This document shows, in pieces, positions 7,279 to 15,605 of a DNA stretch of 64,000 nt. This stretch comes from JAWWOL01 sp963797535 (GTDB taxonomy: Bacteria > Actinomycetota > Actinomycetes > JAWWOL01): contig CAWCPQ010000001.1 in NCBI GenBank assembly GCA_963797535.1, positions 2,604,001-2,668,000 on the forward strand, written 5' to 3'. Position numbers and translations under genes: made by a program. The notes beneath the pieces were generated by a model. The model worked only from the letters and a program-made list of their open reading frames with translations, had not been told where the DNA came from and ran no database searches. Within the stretch, counting starts at the first letter, position 1. Every line of letters begins with the position of its first letter.

Positions 7279-8597
7279 CCGCGTTCGCCTGGGCCCTCAT
7301 TCTTGCCGTCGCCGTCGTGGGCCTGCTCCTGGTCCGCATGCTGCAGGTCGCGGCTCGTGCCGCCGAAGCCACGCACGACGTCCACCGCCTCCAGCACACC
7401 CTCGCCGCCGTCGCGGAGACCACGCACGAGTGGCTGTGGAGCACCGACCGGCACGGGCGGATCGCCTTCAGCAGCCCGACCAGCCACTCGCTGCTCGGCT
7501 ACCTGCCGAACGAGCTTCTCGGCACCGACGCCTACTTGCTGATCGACCCCGGCACCCGGCAGGTCTGGCGCGACCGGGTCAGCGAGCTCGGGCGCCGTGG
7601 CCTCGGCTGGGCCGACATCACCGTGCAGATGCGCCACCGCGACGGCACCTTGGTCGATGTCGAGTCCAGCGCCGCACCCATCCTCGACGGCCAGGGTGTG
7701 GCGATCGGCTTCCAGGGCACGGCCCGACCGGTCACCAGTGACCTGGCCCGGCTCGCCCACGAGGCGCGCATCCGCGGCCGGATCGAACGCGTCCTGGCCG
7801 GCGACTCGTTGCGGATCGCTTTCCAGCCCATCGTCAGCCTGTCCACCGGCGCGATGGTCGGGGTCGAGGCGCTCGCCCGGATCGGCAACGACCGCCACCA
7901 GGTCCCGTACCAAGGTGGACGGAACAACCTCGGGCAGCCGGCCGAGCCGTACGAGCCGCCCAACGTGTGGATCAAGCACGCCACCGACGTCGGTCTCGGG
8001 GTCAAGCTCGAGCTCAAGGCTCTGCGAGGCGCCCTCGACGCGATCAGTCTGCTGCCGGCCGGGCTCTACGTGTCCATCAATGCCTCGCCGCGCACGATCG
8101 CCGATCCGGCGTTCCTCGAGCTGCTGCTCACCCACGGCACTCCGCTGAACCGGCTCGTCCTGGAGATCACCGAGCACGAGTCGATCCCGGACTACGCCCC
8201 GCTGACGCACACGCTTACCTACGCCAGGTCGCTGGGGCTGCGGCTCGCGATCGACGACGCCGGCGCCGGCTACGCATCGTTCCGGCACATCCTCACGCTG
8301 CGCCCGGACTACATCAAGCTCGATCGCTGCCTCACAGCCGGCATCGACGCCGACCCGGCGCGACGAGCCCTGGCGAGTGCCGTCGTCATGTTCGCCCTCG
8401 AGCTGGACGCCGTGGTCACCGCCGAGGGTGTCGAGACGGCGAGTGAGCTGGACACCCTGCGCTCGCTGGCGGTTGACGCCGCACAGGGTTACTACCTGGC
8501 CAGGCCCTCGACCGACCGGACCGAGTGGGCCAGCTGGCCGGGCCGGCGGCTGCACCTGACCACGCACGAGCCGCAGGCGGTCAGCGGCTTCGCCTGA
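7275..8597 (+). CDS. Membrane-anchored PAS-EAL cyclic-di-GMP phosphodiesterase
   Basis: A 440-residue protein with one N-terminal membrane segment (about 2-20), a PAS domain (about 35-155, TTHEWLWSTDRHGRIAFSSP) and an EAL domain (about 165-425). There is no GGDEF domain. Catalytic and metal-binding positions of active EAL enzymes are visible: the Glu of GVEALARI, Asn of SINASPRT, Glu of LEITEHES, the Asp pair of AIDDAGAGYASF, Lys and Asp of YIKLDR, Glu of TAEGVE and Gln of AAQGYYLARP. It is therefore predicted to hydrolyse c-di-GMP to pGpG in response to a PAS ligand or redox signal. It starts with TTG at 7275, which overlaps the stop of a small upstream frame. No diguanylate cyclase lies nearby. 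Confidence 0.88.
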   Translation: MTAFAWALILAVAVVGLLLVRMLQVAARAAEATHDVHRLQHTLAAVAETTHEWLWSTDRHGRIAFSSPTSHSLLGYLPNELLGTDAYLLIDPGTRQVWRDRVSELGRRGLGWADITVQMRHRDGTLVDVESSAAPILDGQGVAIGFQGTARPVTSDLARLAHEARIRGRIERVLAGDSLRIAFQPIVSLSTGAMVGVEALARIGNDRHQVPYQGGRNNLGQPAEPYEPPNVWIKHATDVGLGVKLELKALRGALDAISLLPAGLYVSINASPRTIADPAFLELLLTHGTPLNRLVLEITEHESIPDYAPLTHTLTYARSLGLRLAIDDAGAGYASFRHILTLRPDYIKLDRCLTAGIDADPARRALASAVVMFALELDAVVTAEGVETASELDTLRSLAVDAAQGYYLARPSTDRTEWASWPGRRLHLTTHEPQAVSGFA

Positions 8598-8835
8598 GGC
8601 CCTTCCCGGTCCACCCCTTCTCGGCCCCCGGCCCACCCCTTCCTGCGCCAAATGGCGCGAGTATTGGCGTGTCGCGCGGCGTGTCGCGCATTTGCCGCGT
8701 CCTTGAGCCAATTTTCCGCACAGGACCCCGCCTTCCACAAGCGTGCATCGGACGAGGGTGACAGGAAATTGTGCGCAATGCAGCCACTTGACACTTTCTA
8801 CCGCCGAGTCCACTGTGTGCCTCCTGGAGGCCGCG

Positions 8836-10386
8836 ATGAGGTACTCGCGCACAGCCCTCGTCCTTTCCGTGGTGGGAATCCTGGTGACTGCCAACGGAAC
8901 CGCGACTGCACAATCGTCACGTAGTCCCGCTAGCCCCCGAGCCTGGACGCTTTCCCGAGGCTCGGTCCCGGTAGCCATGGGCGGCTCGATTGGCCTCAAG
9001 CTTGATAGCCATCGGGTGATGTGGATCACGGCGCAGGCAGACAATCCCGCGGACAACAACCGCACGTTCATCTACGACGTCCGACACACAGCAATTCCGG
9101 GAAACGGCGCCCATTCCTGCCGCCAAACCGGTCTCTGACATCATCGGAGCAGGCGTACTCCGCGATGGCGACGTCGTCGTCGCTGGCGGGGCCGTCCTCA
9201 ACGGCCCCGCGGGTCCGCCCAACCCGGCCAGCGTGCTGTCCTACCGGTACGACGTCCGGAGCAACCGCTGGTCCCGGACCGGCGACCTCCCGGAGGCGCA
9301 GGAGTGGTTCTTCACGCCCTCGACCCTGCTGGGCGATGGCCGTTTGCTCCTGGCCGGCGGCCGGGGGCCAGCGGAACTGACCAACGGCAATGCGAGCCGG
9401 CACGCGTTCATCTACAACCCGTACGCCCGCGCTGTGGTCGCCGCGATCGACCCTGACACCGGTCTCGCGACCGGGAGAACCGTTGTCGTTCAAGGAAAGT
9501 GGGACTACACCCGGACTCGGGACGGTCGAGTCTCCGACTTGGCCCAGGGTCACCTCTTCGGCAACCAGGTGCGCCTGGCGGACGGGCGGGTTCTCGTGGC
9601 CGGCGGCCGGAGCTTCTGGGCTCTGGGTGAGGGTGGCGGCGTGCCGATACCAGGATTCGCCGACGACTTCTCCACGCTGGCGACCCGCACAGAGTTCTTC
9701 GATCCGCGGACGGGGCGCTGGTCACAAGGACCGGCTCTGCCGCCGGTTCCCGGCGAAGACGACACCATTGCCAACTCGCACGGGGGGAGGGCGAACGGCG
9801 TGTGCCTCGCCGCCCTGCCCGATGACGCGTGGTGATCGCCGGTGGCGGCACGCAACCGGACGGGGCGGCGTTCCGCGGATCAGACGATTCTGACCCGGCA
9901 GCAGCATCATCGTGATGACGCCATCGCGCGAGGCGGCCTCGAGCACCATCGCCATCTCGCCGAACTCGATCCCGTCCAGCGTCGACATCGGCGGCTTTTT
10001 CGGTGATGGAGGACGCAACCAGCTCCTCTACGTTACCGGACGTCCACGCGGCGACGTGCTCATCGCCGGCGGCCAGGACAATTTCGGAGAGGACCTCTGG
10101 GACAGCTGGCTGTTCAGTCCTCGACACTCTCGCAGTGACCCGGGCACCCGAACCTTGTGCACACCTTGGCGCTGTTCGGCCCGTCGTCCGGCTACCCCGA
10201 CGGCTACCAAACACCGGTCATGAGCACGCATGAGGTGGGGATGCGCGACTCCCGGCTCGCTTCCCGGGCGACGTATTCGTCGAAGGCGGCGGCGCCAATG
10301 GGGTCGACATCAACTTCGTGGGGTCGCAGCAAGCGTCGAGCAGTTCGGAGGCCTGCTGCACTGGTGACGCCCAGGCGGCGGCGACC
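8836..10386 (+). pseudogene. Secreted kelch/galactose-oxidase-like protein, multiply frame-broken
   Basis: It starts at ATG 8836 (CTGGAGG upstream) with a clear signal peptide (MRYSRTALVLSVVGILVTA, cleaved after ATAQ). Kelch-type text then runs through several frames. Frame changes occur near 9078, where a signal-peptide frame passes into TPSTLLGDGRLLLAGGRGPA and VRLADGRVLVAGGRSFWA, and near 9832, into VIAGGGTQPDG. Further disordered stretches follow, with later kelch pieces such as RPRGDVLIAGGQDN (about 10045-10090) and GDVFVEGGGANG. Such proteins are secreted seven-bladed beta-propellers, sometimes copper radical oxidases. The catalytic Tyr/Cys residues cannot be judged here. Early breaks look like single-base indels, but the last 500 bp is poorly readable and may be truly decayed. 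The 3' end is approximate. Confidence 0.7.
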
Positions 10387-10539
10387 TCAGGTCTGCTTAA
10401 CGGTCTTCAGACTGAACGCTCTGGTGCAGGAACCGCAGCGCCACGACCCGGCGTTCTCGTCGTACGGCCGGAGGTCCTCGTCACCGCAGTACGGGCAGTA
10501 GAACGGAACTGCCCGCTCACCGGCCGACGGGACGGTCAC
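10387..10539 (-). CDS. Small zinc-ribbon protein coupled to sulfite reductase
   Basis: A 50-residue protein with two CxxC pairs, FYCPYCGDEDLRPYDE and WRCGSCTRAF, which make a rubredoxin/zinc-ribbon-like metal site. A comparable small Cys-rich protein commonly sits directly behind the actinobacterial ferredoxin-sulfite/nitrite reductase gene. It starts with GTG at 10539 and overlaps the reductase stop (GTGA), so it is translated with it. It could be an electron-transfer or iron-sulfur/siroheme assembly helper, or simply a structural zinc ribbon. The sequence cannot decide. It is convergent with the broken kelch gene. Confidence 0.85.
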   Translation of the reverse strand: MTVPSAGERAVPFYCPYCGDEDLRPYDENAGSWRCGSCTRAFSLKTVKQT

Positions 10540-12188
10540 GACAGCGCCTCCTCCGGCGCCCGCTGCACCCACGCGGCGAAGGACTCGTCAGCACCGCGAT
10601 CGTCCTCGAAATTGCGCAGAACCCGCTCGACGTAGTCGGTCAGCTCAGCGCTGGTTACCTTGAGGCCACGCACTTTCCGGCCGAAGTTGGGGTCGGCGTC
10701 GACGGCGCCCATGGTGCCGCCCAGGTGCACCTGGAAGCCTTCCTCACCGTTGACGATCGAGCCCTTCAGCCCGATGTCGGCAACCTGGAAACGGGCGCAG
10801 GAGTTGGGGCAGCCGTTGACGTTGATGGACACCGGCTGATCGAAGTCGGGCATGCGCTGCTCGAGGTCGGTGAACAGATCCATCGCCCGCTGCTTGGTCT
10901 CGACGATCGCCAGCTTGCAGAACTCGATGCCGGTGCAGGCCATCATGCCGCGGCGGAACGCTGACGGCCGAGCCACGAGGTCGAGGGCGTCGAGTGCCGC
11001 GACCAACGGCTCGACGTCGGCCTCGGCAACACCGAGCAGGACGAGCTTTTGCTCGACGGTGCAACGGATCTCGCCCTCGCCGTACTGCTCCGCAAGGTCG
11101 GCCACGGCGGCCAGGATGCTGCCGGAGACCCGGCCCACCTTGGGCGCCACCCCGACGTAGAACTTTCCGTCCTTCTGCCGGTGGACGCCGGTGTGGTCCC
11201 GGGAACCGGAGCCCACGGTCGTCGCTGCCGGACCGTCAGGCAGGGCGTAGCCGAGGTATTCCTTCTCGAGCACCTCGCGGAACTTCTCCGGGCCCCAGTC
11301 GGCCATCAGGAACTTGACCCGAGCCCTGGTGCGCAGACGCCGGTAGCCGTAGTCGCGGAAGATCGACGTGACGCCGGCCCAGACGTCCTTGACCTGGTCC
11401 TCGGTGACGAAAACCCCAAGCCTGCGGGCAAACATCGGGTTGGTCGACAACCCGCCGCCGACCCAGACGTCGAAGCCGACAGCCCCGTCGTCCTTGCGAA
11501 CGCCGACGAACGAGATGTCGTTGATCTCGTGCACGGTGCAGTGCGAGACGCAGCCGGAGATCGCAGTCTTCCACTTGCGCGGCAGGTTGGAGAACGCCTT
11601 GTTGCCCTCGGCAAAAGCGTTGACCTCGGTGAGAACCGCTGTGCCGTCGATGATCTCGTCGACATCGATGCCGGCCAGTGGGCAGCCGAGCATGTTGCGC
11701 GGAGTGTCGCCGCAAGCCTCGGTGGAGGACAGGCCGACCGACTCGAGCCGGCGCCAGATCTCAGGGACGTCCTCGATCCGGATCCAGTGGAACTGCACAT
11801 TCTGGCGGTCAGTGATGTCGGCGACCTCGCGGCCGAACTCGGTCGCAATCCCGGCGACAACCCGCAGCTGCTCGCTGGTGAGCCGGCCGCCGGGGATGCG
11901 CACGCGCATCATGAAGTAGGAGTCGTCGAGCTCCTCGGGCTCGAGCAGCGCGGTGCGGCCGCCGTCGATACCGGGGGCACGCTGGGTGTAGAGGCCCCAC
12001 CAGCGCATCCGGCCGCGCAGGTCGGCGGCGTCGATCGAGTCGAAGCCGCGCTTGGAGTAGATGTTCTCGATCCGGGCCCGCACATCGAGCCCGTCGTTGT
12101 CCTTCTTCATCTGCTCGTTGGCGTTGAGCGGCTCGCGATGTCCCATCGCCCACTGGCCTGCGCCGGTGGGACGGGTCGGTCGTGCCAT
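10536..12188 (-). CDS. sir: Ferredoxin-dependent sulfite (or nitrite) reductase, siroheme/4Fe-4S
   Basis: A 550-residue one-subunit reductase with the duplicated ferredoxin-like halves of the family. The 4Fe-4S/siroheme ligands are visible as MACTGIEFCKLAI (Cys-x5-Cys) and NVNGCPNSCARFQ (Cys-x3-Cys). It reduces sulfite to sulfide (six electrons from ferredoxin) in assimilatory sulfur metabolism. The same fold also serves nitrite. Context decides for sulfite: cysH is the divergent neighbour. ATG 12188 is chosen because GAGGAG lies 8 bases upstream. The first 60 residues are hydrophilic. It forms a two-gene operon with the small zinc-ribbon protein downstream. Confidence 0.92.
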   Translation of the reverse strand: MARPTRPTGAGQWAMGHREPLNANEQMKKDNDGLDVRARIENIYSKRGFDSIDAADLRGRMRWWGLYTQRAPGIDGGRTALLEPEELDDSYFMMRVRIPGGRLTSEQLRVVAGIATEFGREVADITDRQNVQFHWIRIEDVPEIWRRLESVGLSSTEACGDTPRNMLGCPLAGIDVDEIIDGTAVLTEVNAFAEGNKAFSNLPRKWKTAISGCVSHCTVHEINDISFVGVRKDDGAVGFDVWVGGGLSTNPMFARRLGVFVTEDQVKDVWAGVTSIFRDYGYRRLRTRARVKFLMADWGPEKFREVLEKEYLGYALPDGPAATTVGSGSRDHTGVHRQKDGKFYVGVAPKVGRVSGSILAAVADLAEQYGEGEIRCTVEQKLVLLGVAEADVEPLVAALDALDLVARPSAFRRGMMACTGIEFCKLAIVETKQRAMDLFTDLEQRMPDFDQPVSINVNGCPNSCARFQVADIGLKGSIVNGEEGFQVHLGGTMGAVDADPNFGRKVRGLKVTSAELTDYVERVLRNFEDDRGADESFAAWVQRAPEEALS

Positions 12189-12206
12189 GAAAGGGACTCC
12201 TCGGAG

Positions 12207-12225
12207 GGGAAGGCTCAGCCCTCCC
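12207..12225. promoter_or_regulatory. Inverted repeat in the sulfite reductase leader
   Basis: GGGAAGGCTCAGCCCTCCC is a 9-bp inverted repeat around one central base with a single mismatch (A 12211 against C 12221). It lies directly upstream of the reductase ribosome site and just downstream of a -10-like TACGCT on the minus strand (about 12229-12234). It could be an operator for a sulfur regulator or a leader hairpin. I cannot choose between these. Confidence 0.35.
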
Positions 12226-12341
12226 AGCGTACGGCCTGCGTCGACTTCCGCTACCGGATGTTGGCTCGGTCCGGTCTCAGAAGGTGATACCCGGCCCTCG
12301 ACCTCTGGACAATGCCTACCCCGGCATGTGAGATTTAGTGG

Positions 12342-12422
12342 GTGACCACCCTGCTGCTCGTCGCGCGACTGCACGTCGACCTTCAGCGTGTCACCAGCGC
12401 GGCCTGTCGCCTCGGCCGCTGA
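12342..12422 (+). CDS. Cysteine-type regulatory leader peptide upstream of cysH (26 aa)
   Basis: A 26-codon frame with a GTG start. It encodes a peptide starting VTTLLLVARLHVDLQR and ending TSAACRLGR. This is the typical actinobacterial putative leader peptide pattern: an R/L-H-V-D-L core, then an A/S-x-x-C-R end. Such peptides are found in front of sulfur-assimilation genes, where leaderless Cys-codon mini-genes act as cysteine-sensing attenuators in mycobacteria. A -35-like TGGACA (12306-12311) and -10-like GAGATT (12330-12335), 18 bp apart, place the transcript start at the GTG. The 158 bp between its stop and cysH contain hairpins that could form the switch. Recognition is by pattern. The attenuation mechanism is inferred. 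Confidence 0.75.
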   Translation: MTTLLLVARLHVDLQRVTSAACRLGR

Positions 12423-12456
12423 CCTCGGGGCTCACCCCAACCCGCTGGCTGCCTGC

Positions 12457-12478
12457 AGGGCCCGGAATATCCGGCCCT
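12457..12478 (+). promoter_or_regulatory. Candidate attenuator hairpin between leader peptide and cysH
   Basis: AGGGCCCGG at 12457-12465 can pair with CCGGCCCT at 12471-12478 (one bulged C), with loop AATAT. A smaller GGGG/CCCC hairpin lies at about 12427-12438 and TGACC/GGTCA arms at 12520-12535. All three fall between the leader peptide stop and the cysH start, where ribosome stalling at the leader Cys codon could change folding. No U-tract follows, so this is not a classic intrinsic terminator. Confidence 0.4.
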
Positions 12479-12580
12479 CGCCCACCGGTTGCGCCCTACG
12501 CCTGCCACACCTGATCGCTTGACCTTCCACGGTCATCAGCCGAAGTCGTACCACGAGCCGGAACGCGAGAGGAGGACGCC

Positions 12581-13303
12581 ATGACCGCGCAGATGCTGGA
12601 CGTCACCACCGCTGACTGGTCCGACGCCATGGCCGACTTCGCCACCAGGGCGGGAGAGCGCCTGGAGGGTGCCACCCCGTTCGAGATCCTCGAGTGGGCT
12701 GCCGAGACGTTCGGCGACGGCCTGGTCGTCGCCACCTCCCTGCAGGACTCGGTCACGGTCGACCTCGCGTCCCGCGTCCACCCCGGCATCGACGTCGTCT
12801 TCCTGGACACGGGCTACCACTTCGCCGAGACCAAAGGCATGCGGGACGCCGTCAGCTCCGCCTACCCGGTCACCTTCCTGAGCATCGAGCCCAAGCAGAC
12901 CGTGGCCCAGCAGGACGCTCAGTTCGGCAAGGACCTGTGGCGGACCAACCCGGACCTGTGCTGCGCGATGCGCAAGGTCGAGCCGCTCGAGCGCGCGCTC
13001 GCCCCGTACAGCGCCTGGATCTCCGGCCTGCGCCGGGTCGAGGCGGTCACCCGCCGCAACGCGATGGCGGTCGAGTGGGACGCCAAGCGTCAGATCGTGA
13101 AGATCAACCCGATCGTGGCGTGGGACGACGAAGAGCTCGACAAGTACATCGCCCACCGCGGCATCCTGATCAACCCGCTGCAGTACGACGGCTACCCCTC
13201 GATCGGCTGCGCCCCGTGCACCCGGCGGGTCGCCCCCGGTGAGGACCCGCGCAGCGGTCGCTGGGCCGGCAGCGGCAAGGTCGAGTGCGGCCTGCACGCC
13301 TGA
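12581..13303 (+). CDS. cysH: Assimilatory adenylyl-sulfate (APS) reductase CysH
   Basis: A 240-residue reductase of the PAPS/APS reductase family. After the nucleotide-binding fold (FGDGLVVATSLQDSVTVDL, VVFLDTGYHFAETKG) it has the two cysteine pairs that bind a 4Fe-4S cluster, DLCCAMRK and SIGCAPCTRR, which indicate an APS rather than PAPS enzyme. It ends with the catalytic ECGLHA motif. It reduces APS to sulfite using thioredoxin or similar, feeding the neighbouring sulfite reductase. ATG 12581 has AGGAGG upstream. It is divergent from the reductase and preceded by a leader peptide. Confidence 0.95.
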   Translation: MTAQMLDVTTADWSDAMADFATRAGERLEGATPFEILEWAAETFGDGLVVATSLQDSVTVDLASRVHPGIDVVFLDTGYHFAETKGMRDAVSSAYPVTFLSIEPKQTVAQQDAQFGKDLWRTNPDLCCAMRKVEPLERALAPYSAWISGLRRVEAVTRRNAMAVEWDAKRQIVKINPIVAWDDEELDKYIAHRGILINPLQYDGYPSIGCAPCTRRVAPGEDPRSGRWAGSGKVECGLHA

Positions 13304-13331
13304 GCCCGATCCGCTGAGCCGCCCCCAAGGG

Positions 13332-15473
13332 TCAGGCTTTGACGGTCAGCGTGGTCTTGCCGTGGCTGGCGGCTTGCCGGGCCGGCGCGTTGCCGGCGTA
13401 GTAAGCGGTGATCGTCCGCAGCCCCCGGACCGACCCGGATCGCAGGCTGAATCCGCAGGTCAGCGCTGTGCCGACCACCCTCCAGTGGCAGGACTTCCCG
13501 CTGTCGTAGGCGATGACATCGCCGCGCGCTGAGACCGACACCGGCGGAGAGTGCCCGACGGGCGGCGCGGCAGGGGCGCCGAACTCGGTGCGTACGGCAG
13601 CCAAGCAGTGCACCGTGGTGTGCACACGCACTGTGGTGTGGTTGCAGCGCACCGACAGCGCCGTCGCCACGGCGCGAACCCTGATCTGCGCGGTCGCCGA
13701 CGACGGCAGGAAGCGGCTGCTGCCGGCATAGCTGACGGTGAGCCCGTCGACCGTCGGGGGCGATGACCGCACCGTGATGGTGACGCTGCAGCGGCCGGAC
13801 GCTGCCAGCCTGCACGAGCGCGCCGTGAAGGCCGCGGGCACGGACGTGGAGACCAGCCGGACCGTGCCGGAGGGGACCCCGCCCACTGCGACGACCTTGA
13901 CGGTGCACCGCGCCGGATGCAGGTAGGCGGTGGAGGTGCCGCAGGTGACGGAGGTGCGTGTCGTGGCGCGGCTGCCGTTGCCCGGACCGGTGATCACGAT
14001 GGCCGGAGGGACCGTGGTGAAGCTGAATCCGGCCGTACCGGAGTCGATGAAGGCGAAGTCGTCGCCGGTGTAGTAACCGGAGACGCTCTGTGCGCCCAGG
14101 CCCTGACCGAGGTGAACGGTGAACCCGGCGACGGTGGCGGTGTCGGTGGTGTAGTGACCGCACCCGGCGTCGGCTGGGTAGTCGCACGTAATGGTGCCGG
14201 TGCTCGTGGCTACGAGCATCGCGTCGTGCGGGCTCACCGGAACCGGGACCCCGTCGACGGTGGACACGGACAGCCGGCAGTGCAGCAGGCTCATCGCGGC
14301 CGGTGTCCTGGAGTCGCAGGTCATCAGCGCGACGACCGGGGTAAGGGTGATGGCCACGACCTCGCTGCCGGAGCCGGACTGGTAGTTGTCGTCGCCGGAG
14401 TAGAGAGCGCGGACCGGTGGCGGCGGCAGACCGCCGGCGCCCGGGAAGACCTGGTAGACGATCGTGCACGCGCCGGCGACCAGCGTGCAGGTGTCGGGGC
14501 TGTCCCACGGCACCGGCTGACCGAACGCCTGGTCGATCCCGACTGTGCCCGTGGGCACCGGGGCGCCGGGGCCGGCAACGGTCGAGTGAACGGTGACGCC
14601 GCACGTCGTCTGGAGGTGCTCGGCCGGCACGCTGGCTGGGCAGCTCAACGTGACCACCGGGACCGCACGTATGCCATTGGACATCTGCACGGACGCCTGA
14701 CTCGCCACCTCGTCGGCTGCGGGGTCGCCCCCGTAGACGGCCGTGACGGTACGAAGGCCGTGCACGTGGTCGAGCAGGATCGTGAACCCACAGCTGATCA
14801 CGTTGCCCATCACCGCTGCGACGCAGGTCGAGCCGCCGGGCGAGGCCTGGTCGTAGGTCAGCACGTCACCGGGGTGTGAGGACGAGGCGGTCATGCCGGC
14901 GACGCCAGCAGGCAGCTGCGCCGGCTTCATGTCCCAGACGTGCTCACCGTCGGTCACCGAGATCACACAGTGCACGACGGCACCCAGGACCTGATCGGTG
15001 TCGCCACAGTCGAGGGTCGTGGTGGTGGAGCGGAGCCCGACGTCCACGGTGATCTGGGCCGAGGCTGTCGAACCGTCGTCGCCCACGAACGACACCGGGA
15101 AGACGTAGGTCTTGGCCGCCGCACCCGGCGGCGTGGTCAGGACCGCCTGCACGAAGCACCAGTTGGACGCGGGTGCGACGCAGGTGGAGGACGACCAGCT
15201 CGCGGGAAGCACGTGGCCGGGGTCGAAGGTGAACGTGCCCGGCTCGCCGAAGTTGCCGTTGCTGTCGACGCTGGCCGCCTGGCAGTCGACCTCGTCACCG
15301 TAGGAGACCGGGCTCGTGCAGGTGACCTGGATGGTCGCCGGCGCAGGCGCGGCGCTGGCAACGCCGGCGACGGCCGCGAACGAGAACACCGTGATCAGGG
15401 TCGTGGCGCAGGACATCAACGCAAGGGGCAGGCGACGGCGCCGCAGCCCTGCCATTGCCATCCCACCCCACAT
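13332..15473 (-). CDS. Secreted Ig-like repeat protein
   Basis: About 713 residues. It has an N-terminal basic stretch and hydrophobic signal (LPLALMSCATTLITVFSFAA, cleavage likely after VASAAPA). Four to six beta-rich repeats of roughly 100 residues follow, with recurring YxGDDNY/YAGN and CTLVAGACTIVY-like phrases and paired cysteines. This is the pattern of bacterial Ig-like (Big_3-type) repeat proteins that are exported and probably cell-surface or matrix located. No enzymatic domain and no sortase or membrane anchor is visible at the C-terminus. ATG 15473 is preferred (GAGG 8 bases upstream) over GTG 15479 and ATG 15458. The upstream region carries a palindrome at 15508-15525. Confidence 0.8.
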   Translation of the reverse strand: MWGGMAMAGLRRRRLPLALMSCATTLITVFSFAAVAGVASAAPAPATIQVTCTSPVSYGDEVDCQAASVDSNGNFGEPGTFTFDPGHVLPASWSSSTCVAPASNWCFVQAVLTTPPGAAAKTYVFPVSFVGDDGSTASAQITVDVGLRSTTTTLDCGDTDQVLGAVVHCVISVTDGEHVWDMKPAQLPAGVAGMTASSSHPGDVLTYDQASPGGSTCVAAVMGNVISCGFTILLDHVHGLRTVTAVYGGDPAADEVASQASVQMSNGIRAVPVVTLSCPASVPAEHLQTTCGVTVHSTVAGPGAPVPTGTVGIDQAFGQPVPWDSPDTCTLVAGACTIVYQVFPGAGGLPPPPVRALYSGDDNYQSGSGSEVVAITLTPVVALMTCDSRTPAAMSLLHCRLSVSTVDGVPVPVSPHDAMLVATSTGTITCDYPADAGCGHYTTDTATVAGFTVHLGQGLGAQSVSGYYTGDDFAFIDSGTAGFSFTTVPPAIVITGPGNGSRATTRTSVTCGTSTAYLHPARCTVKVVAVGGVPSGTVRLVSTSVPAAFTARSCRLAASGRCSVTITVRSSPPTVDGLTVSYAGSSRFLPSSATAQIRVRAVATALSVRCNHTTVRVHTTVHCLAAVRTEFGAPAAPPVGHSPPVSVSARGDVIAYDSGKSCHWRVVGTALTCGFSLRSGSVRGLRTITAYYAGNAPARQAASHGKTTLTVKA

Positions 15474-15507
15474 CGTCACTGCCTCAGCGCTGCCTCCGCC
15501 GAAATCC

Positions 15508-15525
15508 GACAGTTACGTCACTGTC
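15508..15525. promoter_or_regulatory. Palindromic operator candidate upstream of the Ig-like gene
   Basis: GACAGTTACGTCACTGTC has perfect 6-bp arms (GACAGT/ACTGTC) around a six-base centre that itself contains ACGT. It sits 35 bp upstream of the minus-strand Ig-like gene and 81 bp upstream of the plus-strand DUF1963 gene, next to a minus-strand TATGCA that could be a -10 box. An 18-bp dyad is the usual size for a TetR/LacI-type operator. The binding protein is unknown. Confidence 0.4.
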
Positions 15526-15605
15526 AGTGCATAGTGCCACGGGTTCGGGGGTTCTGTGGTCCGCTGTCCACAAGCCCGCCCCGACGGGTACGGCATGCTG
15601 TCGCC

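Noticed and set aside
7041..9071. 676-residue open frame on the minus strand
   Set aside because: It lies antisense to the PAS-EAL gene, whose motifs are all intact on the plus strand. The minus-strand frame is Arg/Gly-rich and has no domain, as expected for a shadow frame in high-GC DNA.
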